From an uncultured Collinsella sp. (GTDB lineage: Bacteria > Actinomycetota > Coriobacteriia > Coriobacteriales > Coriobacteriaceae), in NCBI GenBank assembly GCA_900555355.1, contig USKV01000007.1, forward strand, positions 1-17,870: a stretch of DNA of 17,870 nucleotides, given 5' to 3'. The translations under genes and the position numbers were made by a program. Of the stretch, positions 7,161-17,312 are shown one piece after another. Positions within the stretch are counted from its first letter, which is position 1. Every line of letters starts with the position of its first letter. Below the pieces are notes generated by a model, which was not told where the DNA came from, did not search any database, and was given only the letters and a program-made list of their open reading frames with translations.

Positions 7161-7454
7161 ATGAAGATCCTTCTTGTTTGCGCAGCTGGTCTGTCTACAA
7201 GCATTCTGATGAAGAAACTCGAGAAATATGCGGAGCAAAACGGCATCGAGCTCGATATCGATGCGGTGGGTATCGGCGAGTATCAGGAGACGTGCGCCAA
7301 TTATGACGTGCTGCTCTTGGGGCCGCAGGTGTCCTACCAGCTCAACACCGTCAAGCAGGGGAGCGGTAAGCCGACCGCGGTCATCCCCGCACAGGACTAC
7401 GGCATGGGCAACGCCGCCAACGTGCTGGCACTCGCCCAGTCGCTGTTGGGTTAG
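7161..7454 (+). CDS. PTS lactose/cellobiose-family EIIB component
   Basis: 97-aa cytoplasmic EIIB that phosphorylates the incoming sugar through EIIC. The N-terminus MKILLVCAAGLSTS carries the phospho-cysteine C7 in the family P-loop; GPQVSYQ follows in the middle. The start at 7161 is preferred to an in-frame ATG at 7143 because MKILLVC is the standard N-terminus and GAAGGG lies eight bases ahead. That ribosome site is inside a small hairpin, AAGGG-AAT-CCCTT (7148-7160), that ends right at the ATG and could damp translation. EIIC follows after 9 bp. Confidence 0.93.
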   Translation: MKILLVCAAGLSTSILMKKLEKYAEQNGIELDIDAVGIGEYQETCANYDVLLLGPQVSYQLNTVKQGSGKPTAVIPAQDYGMGNAANVLALAQSLLG

Positions 7455-7463
7455 GAGGCGACC

Positions 7464-10269
<2,806 letters not shown>

Positions 10270-10285
10270 CTCTTGCAGGTCTGTT

Positions 10286-10319
10286 GCCCCCGCGGTCCGC
10301 TTCGGCCGCGGGGGCTTTT
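10286..10319 (+). terminator. Rho-independent terminator of the PTS operon
   Basis: A perfect 10-bp stem GCCCCCGCGG/CCGCGGGGGC (10286-10295, 10306-10315) with a 10-nt loop is followed by TTTT, 16 bp after the GH1 stop codon. Confidence 0.92.
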
Positions 10320-10354
10320 GTTATTGAGGCGGCTGTTCATGAGGAGCATTGCAG

Positions 10355-10715
10355 GCTGCGGAAACCCGGCACTTGGGGACGTTCCTTTCCTGCCGGCAGC
10401 TTGGGACAGTCCTTAAAGGCCGCATCGATCAACTGCGGAAAGCACATCCCAGAATGAGCGTCCAACATGGGGTGCGGTTTCCCTTGAGGCCCTCAATCGG
10501 AAAATGCATCCCGGATTATTGTCGAAAAGCGGTCCCTAGTTTCCCAAACGGGCCGCTAACGGAAAGCGCACCCCGCTATTGGGCCCCAAAGCAGGATGCG
10601 CTTTCCGTGCTGGCAGTTCCAAGCAGTTCGGGATGGCCCTTTTCGTCTGCTCTCGGCCGGCGTCCGTAAGACTGTCCCCGACGACCACTCATTTAAGTCT
10701 GTCCCCAATGAGTCC
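10355..10715. repeat. Cluster of dispersed intergenic repeats
   Basis: No gene is supported here. Family one has the core GCGGAAAGCGCATCCC. Copies: GCGGAAA plus CCCGG at 10358-10369; 10435-10451; an inverted one at 10469-10483; 10498-10514; 10560-10576; an inverted one at 10594-10607. A weaker one is at 10523-10536. The copies at 10560-10570 and 10597-10607 form a perfect 11-bp inverted repeat. Family two has TTGGGGACGTTC (10373-10384), a shorter TTGGGACAGTCC near 10400, and GTCTGTCCCCAATGA (10697-10711) followed by GTCCCCAATGACT. Both families also occur at 4.53-4.63 kb. Confidence 0.75.
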
Positions 10716-10722
10716 CCAATGA

Positions 10723-11331
10723 CTAGTAGTAGGCCCACATGGCTTCGACTTCGTTAAGGACCTCTACGCAGCCCCAGCGGCGGGCGCTGCGGCTGGCCGA
10801 GTTGGGGTCGTAGACGCCAATCTGGTCGGTGTCGTCAATACCGTAAAGCACAATGTAGTGGCCCACGTTGGTAAAGGTGCCCGGCCGAACGGCGGCGATG
10901 ACGGGCGCTCCCGAACGCAGCGCCTGAGTCATAGAGTCGCGATCGTTATGGAGCTCCGTTCCGTTAAGTCCCAACTGCCACGCGCCGCTCGTCATAAACG
11001 ACCATTCGGTTGCACCGGTGGGGGCGTAATTGCCCGCCTCGGAAAGCGCGCACATATCGACGGGGGTCATATCGGTGCGTCCCGTCTTAAAGATATAGAC
11101 CATGGTGAGGCACGTAGGCCCGCAGGCATTTTGGCGGATGGTGCCGCCGGCGTAAGGCAGCTCAGACCACGCAGGGTCGATCTGATAGATATGGGGCATC
11201 GTGCCGGCTTGCCATTGCGAGCGCGGGGTCGAAAAGGCGAAAGAATAACCGGGCGCGACGGGGGCCTTGAGCAGCTTGTCCTCGGCGGTGGGCTCGTAAG
11301 CACAAAGACCAGACAGGTGAGGATAGAGCAC
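10723..11331 (-). CDS. C39-like cysteine peptidase domain (catalytic part of a frameshifted gene)
   Basis: 202-aa open frame holding a complete papain-like C39 peptidase core. Q67 and C70 in TIRQNACGPTCLTMVY, H158 in NVGHYIVLYGID and D175 in IGVYDPNSA form the expected active site. Extracellular proteins of this kind cleave peptides or act on the cell surface. As written the frame would begin at a GTG (11331) with no ribosome site and no export signal, which is unlike a working gene. A well-formed N-terminal half with a membrane anchor is open in another frame just upstream, and the two join at about 11301. The natural reading is one gene of about 333 aa, 11723 to 10723, split by a one-base deletion. 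Confidence 0.75.
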   Translation of the reverse strand: MLYPHLSGLCAYEPTAEDKLLKAPVAPGYSFAFSTPRSQWQAGTMPHIYQIDPAWSELPYAGGTIRQNACGPTCLTMVYIFKTGRTDMTPVDMCALSEAGNYAPTGATEWSFMTSGAWQLGLNGTELHNDRDSMTQALRSGAPVIAAVRPGTFTNVGHYIVLYGIDDTDQIGVYDPNSASRSARRWGCVEVLNEVEAMWAYY

Positions 11332-11723
11332 AGTGCGAGGCGAAGTCGACGAGCCGGCAGGGCGGGGGCATTCACGTGCGATGTCGAGCGGTAAGACTTG
11401 CCGTCGCGTCCGCCTTGGGGATGCGAAAAGAAGCGGTTGATATGGCTGCCGGGCTGACGTACGCCGTTGCGGCGCAGTTGCGGAACCTCGGCCTGACGCT
11501 GTCGAGTGCGCGCGCCCAAGCGGCTATCTTGCTGCGCGCTTGTGTCCATGCTCGGACGGCCACTCTGCCGCGTTCTGCTTGTCTGCTGCCGAGACGAAGG
11601 CCTGGGTTGCTCTTGAGGACGTTGCGGATTGCCGCTCGTGGCACTTCTGGGCGTCGGCGTGGTACGGCCAGCAAGGCGAACGCTTTGTCGCCGTTGATCA
11701 CCGTCGTTGTATCCGTATGCCAT
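11303..11723 (-). pseudogene. N-terminal anchor segment of the frameshifted C39-like peptidase
   Basis: The frame starts MAYGYNDGDQRRQS, with AAGG eight bases upstream of the ATG. It gives about 110 residues of basic, Arg/Gln/Ser-rich, low-complexity sequence and then a single hydrophobic segment, LRLALCSILTCLVFV. That is the layout of a type II membrane anchor. After GTG at 11303-11301 this frame becomes proline/arginine nonsense while the other frame begins AYEPTAEDKLLKAPVAPG and runs into the peptidase. Adding one base there (for example GTG GCT TAC) joins them as ...CLVFV-AYEPTAEDK. It could be a true pseudogene, an assembly error or, less likely, programmed frameshifting. Confidence 0.65.
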
Positions 11724-12083
11724 TCGTACCGCCTTGTCTCATGTATAACCTGTCTATCCTACAAAAAAGATGTGCAACAAATGGGTCTGCGCGTCAAAAG
11801 CTCGGTAAACGGTACGAAAGGCGCAAAACACACGGCCTCAAAAACATCTCTCTATGCGTCCGATGAACGTACGCCCGTCGGGCGGGCGGCAGCAATGAGC
11901 GGCAAACCGTGCCGTTCGTCCCAAAAACGGCGCCGCTCGTTTTGCAGTTCTGCCTTCGGTCGAGCTACAAGCGGAGCTGCTGCGCCAAGGCCGTATCTTA
12001 AAGCCACGAAATAAAAGAGCGCGGCAAAACAGACCGCGCAAGGGGTGACGTCAAGGGGCGTCAAAAAGGAAAGGAGGGGAACA
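11724..12083 (+). other. Intergenic region, possible long structured leader of the permease gene
   Basis: No gene is supported in these 360 bp between two divergent starts. Hairpins visible: CGCCC-GTC-GGGCG (11872-11884); CGGCA/TGCCG near 11900-11914; and GCGCGG/CCGCGC (12019-12024, 12034-12039), about 30 bp before the ribosome site. GTAAACGGT (11805-11813) is an inverted near-match (8 of 9) to a LytTR half-site. I could not match it to a known riboswitch class. Confidence 0.4.
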
Positions 12084-13535
12084 ATGGCGGACAAGAACGC
12101 AGAAGTTGCAGTCGAGGATAACGGCGGTATGAAGAAAACGCTTTCGCTCTGGAACTTCTTCACCATCGGTTTCGGTGCCATCATCGGCACCGGTTGGGTT
12201 CTGCAGGTCGGCGACTGGATGGTCGTGGGCGGCGGTCCCGTTCCCGCTATGATCGCATTCCTCTTGGGTGCAATCTTCCTCGTGCCCGTCGGAGCTGTTT
12301 TCGGTGAGCTCACGGCCGCTATCCCCATCTCGGGCGGCATCGTCGAGTATGTCGATCGTAGCTTTGGCCGTACGCTGAGCTACATCACCGGATGGCTTTT
12401 GGCCCTGGGCAACGGCATCCTGTGCCCGTGGGAGGCCATTGCCATTTCGACTCTCGTGTCCGAGATGTTCGGTAGCCTGCCCGGCCTTGAGTGGCTGCGC
12501 GCCGTCAAGCTCTACACCATCCTGGGCGCCGACGTTTACCTGTTCCCGACGCTGATCGCGCTCGGCTTTGCAGTCTACGTCATCTTCCTCAACTTCCGCG
12601 GTGCCAGCTCGGCCGCCAAGCTCCAGGCCTTCCTGACCAAGGCCCTGCTCTGCGGCATGCTGCTCGCCATGGGCGTCTCGCTGTTCACCGGCTCGCCGGA
12701 CAACGCCATGCCCGTGTTCTCCCAGGTCGCCGGTGCTGGCGGCGGCAAGGCCGCTACCGAGAGCACCAGCCTGTTCGCCGGCATCGTGTCGGTCCTGGTT
12801 CTGACCCCGTTTTTCTACGCCGGTTTCGACACCATTCCTCAGCAGGCTGAGGAAGCAGCCGAGGGTCTCAACTGGAACAAGTTCGGCAAGATCATCTCCC
12901 TGGCCCTGCTGGCCGCCGGCGGCTTCTACATGGTCTGCATCTACTCGTTCGGCACCATCCTCGACTGGCATGAGTTTGTTAAGAGCCCGGTTCCCGCGCT
13001 TGCCTGCCTCAAGGGCATCAACATGCTCCTGTACCTGGCCATGCTCGTCATCGCCACGCTTGGACCCATGGGCCCGATGAACTCTTTCTACGGCGCCACG
13101 AGCCGCATCATGCTCGCCATGGGCCGCAAGGGCCAGCTGCCCGAGAAGTTCGCCGAGGTCGACCCCAAGTCCGGCGCTCCCAAGCTCGCCTGCGTCGTTC
13201 TGGGCGTCATCACCGTCATCGGTCCGTTCCTGGGCAAGAACATGCTCATTCCTCTGACCAACGTGTCGGCTCTCGCCTTCATCTTCTCCTGCGGTATGGT
13301 CGCCCTCGCCTGCCTGCGCATGCGCTTCACCGAGCCCGACCTGCCTCGTCCCTACGAGGTGCCCGGCGGCAAGTTTGGCATCGGCCTCGCTATCGCTGCC
13401 TGCGCCATCATCATCGGCCTGCTCGTGATCCCGTTCTCTCCCGCCTCCCTCAACATGGTGGAGTGGAGCATCGTGATCGGCTGGTTGGCTATTGGCCTGG
13501 CCCTCATGGCTTTCACCAATTCCCGCAAAAAGTAA
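12084..13535 (+). CDS. APC-family amino-acid permease
   Basis: Inner-membrane transporter of the amino acid-polyamine-organocation superfamily, 483 aa, with about twelve hydrophobic segments. The first membrane segment carries the family signature FTIGFGAIIGTGW (26-38), the unwound helix that holds the substrate's amino and carboxyl groups. GELTAAIPISGGIVEYVDRSFGR follows segment two, as usual. The start at 12084 has AAAGGAGGGG five bases upstream; a GTG at 12045 is in frame but has no ribosome site. Codon use is extremely biased (ATC, GTC, GGC, CTG, AAG), as in the amidohydrolase downstream, implying high expression. It is probably cotranscribed with that enzyme, 132 bp away. The substrate is unknown; the partner enzyme suggests an amino-acid derivative or dipeptide. 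Confidence 0.9.
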   Translation: MADKNAEVAVEDNGGMKKTLSLWNFFTIGFGAIIGTGWVLQVGDWMVVGGGPVPAMIAFLLGAIFLVPVGAVFGELTAAIPISGGIVEYVDRSFGRTLSYITGWLLALGNGILCPWEAIAISTLVSEMFGSLPGLEWLRAVKLYTILGADVYLFPTLIALGFAVYVIFLNFRGASSAAKLQAFLTKALLCGMLLAMGVSLFTGSPDNAMPVFSQVAGAGGGKAATESTSLFAGIVSVLVLTPFFYAGFDTIPQQAEEAAEGLNWNKFGKIISLALLAAGGFYMVCIYSFGTILDWHEFVKSPVPALACLKGINMLLYLAMLVIATLGPMGPMNSFYGATSRIMLAMGRKGQLPEKFAEVDPKSGAPKLACVVLGVITVIGPFLGKNMLIPLTNVSALAFIFSCGMVALACLRMRFTEPDLPRPYEVPGGKFGIGLAIAACAIIIGLLVIPFSPASLNMVEWSIVIGWLAIGLALMAFTNSRKK

Positions 13536-13610
13536 CGCCTAACCGGGGCGGACCAGGTGCGTGGGGCCCTCTCTTCCGCGCACCGAACCCGGCACCACTT
13601 GGGTAGCTTT

Positions 13611-13638
13611 GTGAGGCCTTAACCCAACACGGCCTCAC
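13611..13638 (+). other. Intercistronic stem-loop
   Basis: GTGAGGCC/GGCCTCAC (13611-13618, 13631-13638) with a 12-nt loop sits between permease and amidohydrolase. A second stem, GGTGCG/CGCACC, lies at 13556-13561 and 13579-13584. Neither has a T-run, so transcript processing or differential stability is likelier than termination. Confidence 0.5.
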
Positions 13639-13667
13639 CCACATATATGGATCCATAAGGAGGAACC

Positions 13668-14945
13668 ATGTCCACTAAGTATGCAATCGTTGGCGGCAAG
13701 CTCATCGACGGTACCGGTGCTGAGCCGATCGAGAACTCCCTCGTTCTCGTCGACGACAACGGCAAGATCGAGTACGCCGGCACTATGCAGGACCTTCCCG
13801 AGGGCGTTGAGGTCATCGACGCCGCCGGCAAGACCGTCCTTCCCGGCCTGATCGACACTCACCTGCACTTCTCGGGCAACCTGACCGACGATGACACCGA
13901 TTGGGTCATGCAGCCGCTCCTCGAGAAGCAGGCCGTCGCCGTCAAGCAGGCCTACGACTGCCTCACCCACGGCCTCACCACCGTCTGCGAGATCGGCCGC
14001 TTTGGTATCCAGATCCGTGACTGCATCGACAAGGGCGTCTTTAAGGGCCCGCGCGTTCTGGCCACCGGCCTCGGCTTCTGCCGCGTTGCCGGCCACGGTG
14101 ACTCCCACCACTGCACCCAGGAGCTCAACAAGGAATCCCATCCCTGGGGTGACCAGGTCGACGGTCCTTGGGATCTGCGCAAGGCCGTCCGTCGTCGCCT
14201 GCGCGAGAACCCCGATGCCATCAAGATCTGGGCTACCGGTGGCGGCATCTGGCGCTGGGACTCCGGTCGCGACCAGCACTATTGCTCCGAGGAGATCCAG
14301 GCCGTGGTCGAAGAGGCCAAGATGGTCGGCATCCCCGTGTGGAGCCACTGCTACAACAACCACGCCGCTGCCTACGATTCCGTTCGCTTTGGCTGCGAGC
14401 AGCTGATTCACGGCTTCGATATCGATGAGCGCACCATGGACCTCATGGCCGAGCAGGGCACCTTCTTCACCCCGACGATTGCCTTCCTGCCCACCTGGTA
14501 CGCCACCTATCCGCCCGTCTACGTCCCCGAGCTGCACGACAAGTACGAGGGCACCCTGGTCGAGAAGGAGCTGCAGCGCAACTACGACTGCCTGCGCGAG
14601 GCCAAGAAGCGCGGCGTCGTCATGACGATCGGCTCCGACTCCTTCTCCTTCGTCACCCCGTACGGCACCTGCTCCATCGAGGAGATGTACGAGTTCGTCG
14701 ACAAGATCGGCTTCACCCCGGTCGAGACCATCACCTGCGCTACCCTCAACGGTGCCAAGATGTGCCACATCGAGGACGAGACCGGTTCCATCGAGGCCGG
14801 CAAGCGCGCCGACCTGCTGGTCGTCAACGGTGACGTCGCTGCCGATATCCACGTGCTCAACACCGACAACATGGATGTCATCATGAAGGACGGCTGGATC
14901 GTCGAGGCTGGCACCTTTGGCGAGGCCAACAAATACAGCGCCTAA
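13668..14945 (+). CDS. Metal-dependent amidohydrolase (imidazolonepropionase/prolidase-like)
   Basis: Cytoplasmic hydrolase of the amidohydrolase superfamily, 425 aa, with the small beta domain at both ends (VGGKLIDGTG at the N-terminus, GSIEAGKRADLLVVNGD near the C-terminus). Metal ligands are visible in order: H65 and H67 in IDTHLHF, K186 in IKIWATGGG (probably carboxylated, bridging two metals), H227 in VWSHCYN, H248 in LIHGF and D324 in IGSDSFSF. This layout is that of the binuclear COG1228 group, which includes prolidases cutting Xaa-Arg or Xaa-Pro dipeptides and related amide hydrolases. The exact substrate cannot be assigned. AAGGAGGAA precedes the ATG. It is paired with the permease upstream and shares its codon bias. 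Confidence 0.9.
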   Translation: MSTKYAIVGGKLIDGTGAEPIENSLVLVDDNGKIEYAGTMQDLPEGVEVIDAAGKTVLPGLIDTHLHFSGNLTDDDTDWVMQPLLEKQAVAVKQAYDCLTHGLTTVCEIGRFGIQIRDCIDKGVFKGPRVLATGLGFCRVAGHGDSHHCTQELNKESHPWGDQVDGPWDLRKAVRRRLRENPDAIKIWATGGGIWRWDSGRDQHYCSEEIQAVVEEAKMVGIPVWSHCYNNHAAAYDSVRFGCEQLIHGFDIDERTMDLMAEQGTFFTPTIAFLPTWYATYPPVYVPELHDKYEGTLVEKELQRNYDCLREAKKRGVVMTIGSDSFSFVTPYGTCSIEEMYEFVDKIGFTPVETITCATLNGAKMCHIEDETGSIEAGKRADLLVVNGDVAADIHVLNTDNMDVIMKDGWIVEAGTFGEANKYSA

Positions 14946-14948
14946 GAT

Positions 14949-15001
14949 ACCGTTTGTCGATGACTGGATGTAAAACACAGTTTTTGATTGCATAATGCAA
15001 T
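14949..15001 (+). promoter_or_regulatory. Candidate LytTR half-sites and palindromic -10 region before the kinase gene
   Basis: ACCGTTTGT (14949-14957) fits the general LytTR half-site pattern fully, and ACAGTTTTT (14977-14985) fits at 8 of 9 positions, 28 bp downstream. ATTGCAT-A-ATGCAAT (14987-15001) is a perfect 7-1-7 palindrome containing a CATAAT -10-like hexamer (14991-14996). No good -35 hexamer is visible, as expected of an activator-dependent promoter. Spacing of the half-sites is not the classical 21-22 bp. Confidence 0.35.
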
Positions 15002-15003
15002 GG

Positions 15004-15027
15004 AGAGGGTCGCTTGCGGCCCTCTTT
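15004..15027 (+). terminator. Stem-loop with CTTG tetraloop, terminator or 5' stabilising hairpin
   Basis: AGAGGGTCG/CGGCCCTCT pair around a CTTG loop (15004-15025, one G-U), followed by TTTATT. It probably ends the permease-amidohydrolase transcript. It also lies directly before the kinase gene, so kinase mRNA must either read through it or begin with it. Confidence 0.65.
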
Positions 15028-15062
15028 ATTGCTATGGGTGCTACGGACAAAAGGGGATGACG

Positions 15063-16448
15063 GTGGATTTAAACAGGCTGATTCTGGGCAAGAGCTACAA
15101 CTCTACCAAGGTCTTTCGTACGGCCCAGCATGTGGTCCAGGCCATCCTGCTTGGTGTTGTCGTTCCGGCGCTTATCCTGCTGCTTATCTGGGATTTAACC
15201 GATAACCCCAATCCCGTTCCGGGCGTTGTCGTTATTGCCGGCCTGGTCATGCTGTGCTTCTTTTTCTCGTATGTCTTTGTGGTCCCCGACGACCTCACAT
15301 CGAGCGCAACCGACCGTACGCTTGCCATCGCATCAAAAATATTCGCCTACACGTCGCGCGGCCTTACGCCCGAAGCGGCCCTGGGCGCCTCTAAAATCAT
15401 CCTGTCCGAGACCATCGCCTCTGCCATCTGCTTTACCGATGGCAAACAGGTGTTGGCAAGCTGGGGCGAGGACTCGGCAAAGTGCCCTGCCGGCACCCCG
15501 GTCGTGCTCAAGACTACGCTCAGTGTGATTGAGACGGGCGAGCAGAGCGTGTTTTCGCGTGACACATCCCATGAGACGGGCGGCTATTTTCCCCGCCTGC
15601 GCGCCGGCATTGTCGCGCCGCTTACCGTGCGCGGACATTGCGTGGGTACGCTCGAGCTGTACTATCCCCGCCTGAGCAGCATCGATATGCGCCAGACGGC
15701 CCTTGCCTCGGGCTTTGCCGATCTCATTTCCACGCAGCTCGCCAGCTTTGAGCTCGAGCGCCAGGACGAGCTTACGGCCCGCGTGGAGCTGCGCGCCTTG
15801 CAATCGCAGGTCGACCCGCATTTTCTATTCAATACCATTAGCACGATCGTGTCGCTCGTTCGAACCGAGCCCGACAAGGCGCGATCGCTGCTGATCGACT
15901 TTTCCAACTACTATCGTCAGACGCTTTCTGATTCCGATACGCTCACCACGCTCGAGCACGAGGTGGAACAGGGCACTCGTTATATCAATCTTATGCAGGC
16001 CCGGTATGGCGACGGCCGTCTGCGCGTTTCGGTCGACATCGACTTTGAGGTGCGCGACAGCCTGGTACCGCCGTTTATCTTGCAGCCGCTGCTCGAAAAC
16101 TGCATCAAGCATGCGCAGCGCGAGATCGAGCCGCTTTCTATTCGTGTTAGGGCTTTTGAGACCGATGACGGCTTGGAGATCATCGTCGAAGATGACGGCA
16201 TCGGGATGAGCGAAGAAGTCTGCGCGCATCTGTTTGAGCAGCATCGCCGAGAGGAACCCGAGAGCATTACCGCCGACGGCTCCGTCAAGCGAGGTTGCGG
16301 CCTGGCGCTCTTCAACGTGCTTCAGCGCATCCATTTCTTTTACGGAGAAGATTCCGGCATGCGCGTGAAGTCCCAGGAGGGCGTGGGAACGCAGGTCATC
16401 GTTGAGTTGAACGGCGAGCCACATGAGCCGGCGCCGTTGACGGTGTAG
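15063..16448 (+). CDS. LytS-like sensor histidine kinase
   Basis: Membrane sensor kinase of the His_kinase (LytS/YpdA) class, about 461 aa. Two membrane segments are visible (about 25-42 and 55-74), then a GAF-like sensory domain (about 85-228), then the kinase core. H253 in LQSQVDPHFLFNTIS is the phosphorylated histidine; N345 in LLENCIKHA, the DDGIGM G1 box (377-382) and GCGLALFNV (411-419) form the ATP site. Unlike classical LytS it lacks the five-helix LYT sensor region. I chose the GTG at 15063 because AAAAGGGG is six bases ahead of it; the ATG at 15057 touches that same purine run and would have no spacer. The response regulator follows after 38 bp. The signal is unknown. Confidence 0.9.
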   Translation: MDLNRLILGKSYNSTKVFRTAQHVVQAILLGVVVPALILLLIWDLTDNPNPVPGVVVIAGLVMLCFFFSYVFVVPDDLTSSATDRTLAIASKIFAYTSRGLTPEAALGASKIILSETIASAICFTDGKQVLASWGEDSAKCPAGTPVVLKTTLSVIETGEQSVFSRDTSHETGGYFPRLRAGIVAPLTVRGHCVGTLELYYPRLSSIDMRQTALASGFADLISTQLASFELERQDELTARVELRALQSQVDPHFLFNTISTIVSLVRTEPDKARSLLIDFSNYYRQTLSDSDTLTTLEHEVEQGTRYINLMQARYGDGRLRVSVDIDFEVRDSLVPPFILQPLLENCIKHAQREIEPLSIRVRAFETDDGLEIIVEDDGIGMSEEVCAHLFEQHRREEPESITADGSVKRGCGLALFNVLQRIHFFYGEDSGMRVKSQEGVGTQVIVELNGEPHEPAPLTV

Positions 16449-16486
16449 CACGCGGTTGGATTGAGAGATAAAGAGGGGAAGCACAT

Positions 16487-17221
16487 ATGTCCGAAGGCTG
16501 GAACACCTTGGTGGTTGATGACGAGCCTCCCATTAGGGCTGAGCTACGTTATCTGTTGGAAAAGGATACGCGTGTGGGTCAGATTGCCGAGGCGGGCAAT
16601 GTCACCGAAGCCGTGGAGTCGATTCTGTCGAACAAGCCCGACGTGCTGTTTTTAGACATTACCATGCCCGGTCGCTCGGGAATTGAGCTTGCCGAGACGC
16701 TGCAGAACCTAAAGACGCCGCCGGTCGTGGTGTTTGTGACGGCATTTGCCGAGTATGCGGCCGATGCCTATAACCTCGATGCTGTCGATTACGTCGTCAA
16801 GCCGGTCGAGGATGCCCGCTTGTCAAAGGCGCTCGACAAGATCGAGACTGCCCTGGGCGCTCGCCGTGTCGTCCATGCTCCGCGCCAGCCTTTGCGCCTG
16901 ACGGTGGATCGCGGGGGCAAAAGGGTGTTCATTCCCGTGGCGGATGTCTGCTACTTTGAGGCGCGCGCCGATTTTTGCAACGCCGTCTGTGCCGATGGAA
17001 CGTATCTGATCAATGAGTCGATTTCCTCGCTCGAGCGCCGCTTGGCCTCCGAGGGCTTTATCCGCGTCCACCGCAGCTATCTGGTCAATTTGGAAGACGT
17101 GCACAATGTCGAGATCGGCTCCACGGGCCTGATGGAGCTCAGGCTCGACCGTGTGAGCTCGACGGTGCCCGTGTCCCGTCGTCGCGCTGCCGAGGTCAAA
17201 TCGCACTTGGGGCTAACGTAA
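16487..17221 (+). CDS. LytTR-family response regulator
   Basis: 244-aa DNA-binding response regulator, partner of the kinase just upstream. The receiver domain (about 6-122) has the acidic pair D11/D12, phospho-acceptor D57 in LFLDITMPG, T85 and K105 in DYVVKPVE. A LytTR domain (about 135-240) follows, with the usual ISSLERRLASEGFIRVHRSYLVNLEDV segment. It should bind direct repeats upstream of its target genes. Ribosome site GAGGGG lies about eight bases before the ATG. Likely targets are its own operon, the adjacent permease-amidohydrolase genes or the gene downstream; sequence alone does not decide. Confidence 0.94.
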   Translation: MSEGWNTLVVDDEPPIRAELRYLLEKDTRVGQIAEAGNVTEAVESILSNKPDVLFLDITMPGRSGIELAETLQNLKTPPVVVFVTAFAEYAADAYNLDAVDYVVKPVEDARLSKALDKIETALGARRVVHAPRQPLRLTVDRGGKRVFIPVADVCYFEARADFCNAVCADGTYLINESISSLERRLASEGFIRVHRSYLVNLEDVHNVEIGSTGLMELRLDRVSSTVPVSRRRAAEVKSHLGLT

Positions 17222-17253
17222 GGGTCGGTGTGCCATCGTTTGCCGTTACAGGT

Positions 17254-17280
17254 TTGGCATGACTGTGCGGTGGGCATAAT
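17254..17280 (+). promoter_or_regulatory. Possible promoter of the phospholipase C-family gene
   Basis: TTGGCA (17254-17259), a 15-bp spacer and CATAAT (17275-17280) lie 33 bp before the ATG at 17313. The spacer is shorter than ideal. This suggests the gene has its own promoter rather than depending on the response regulator's transcript. Confidence 0.35.
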
Positions 17281-17312
17281 GGATTGCATCGAATGAAATC
17301 GAAAGGATTATT

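Noticed and set aside
10355..10610. CRISPR array
   Set aside because: Copies are diverged, unevenly spaced and in both orientations, and no cas gene is nearby.
10349..10669. A 106-codon plus-strand open frame through the repeat cluster
   Set aside because: It consists of translated repeat units with no ribosome site; the repeats occur in both orientations, which argues against coding.
11821..11860. Possible cyclic-di-GMP-type riboswitch core (GCGCAAAACACACGGCC)
   Set aside because: Only a loose resemblance to one half of the motif; the paired helices and tetraloop-receptor parts are not there.
11376..12014. A 212-codon plus-strand open frame across the peptidase 5' half and the permease leader
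   Set aside because: Composition is Arg/Ser/Ala filler, there is no ribosome site, and it runs antisense to the better-supported anchor segment.
13635..15050. A 471-codon open frame on the minus strand opposite the amidohydrolase
   Set aside because: It is the mirror of a strongly biased GC-rich gene, has no ribosome site or family motif, and reads as Gly/Ala/Val/Asp-rich filler.
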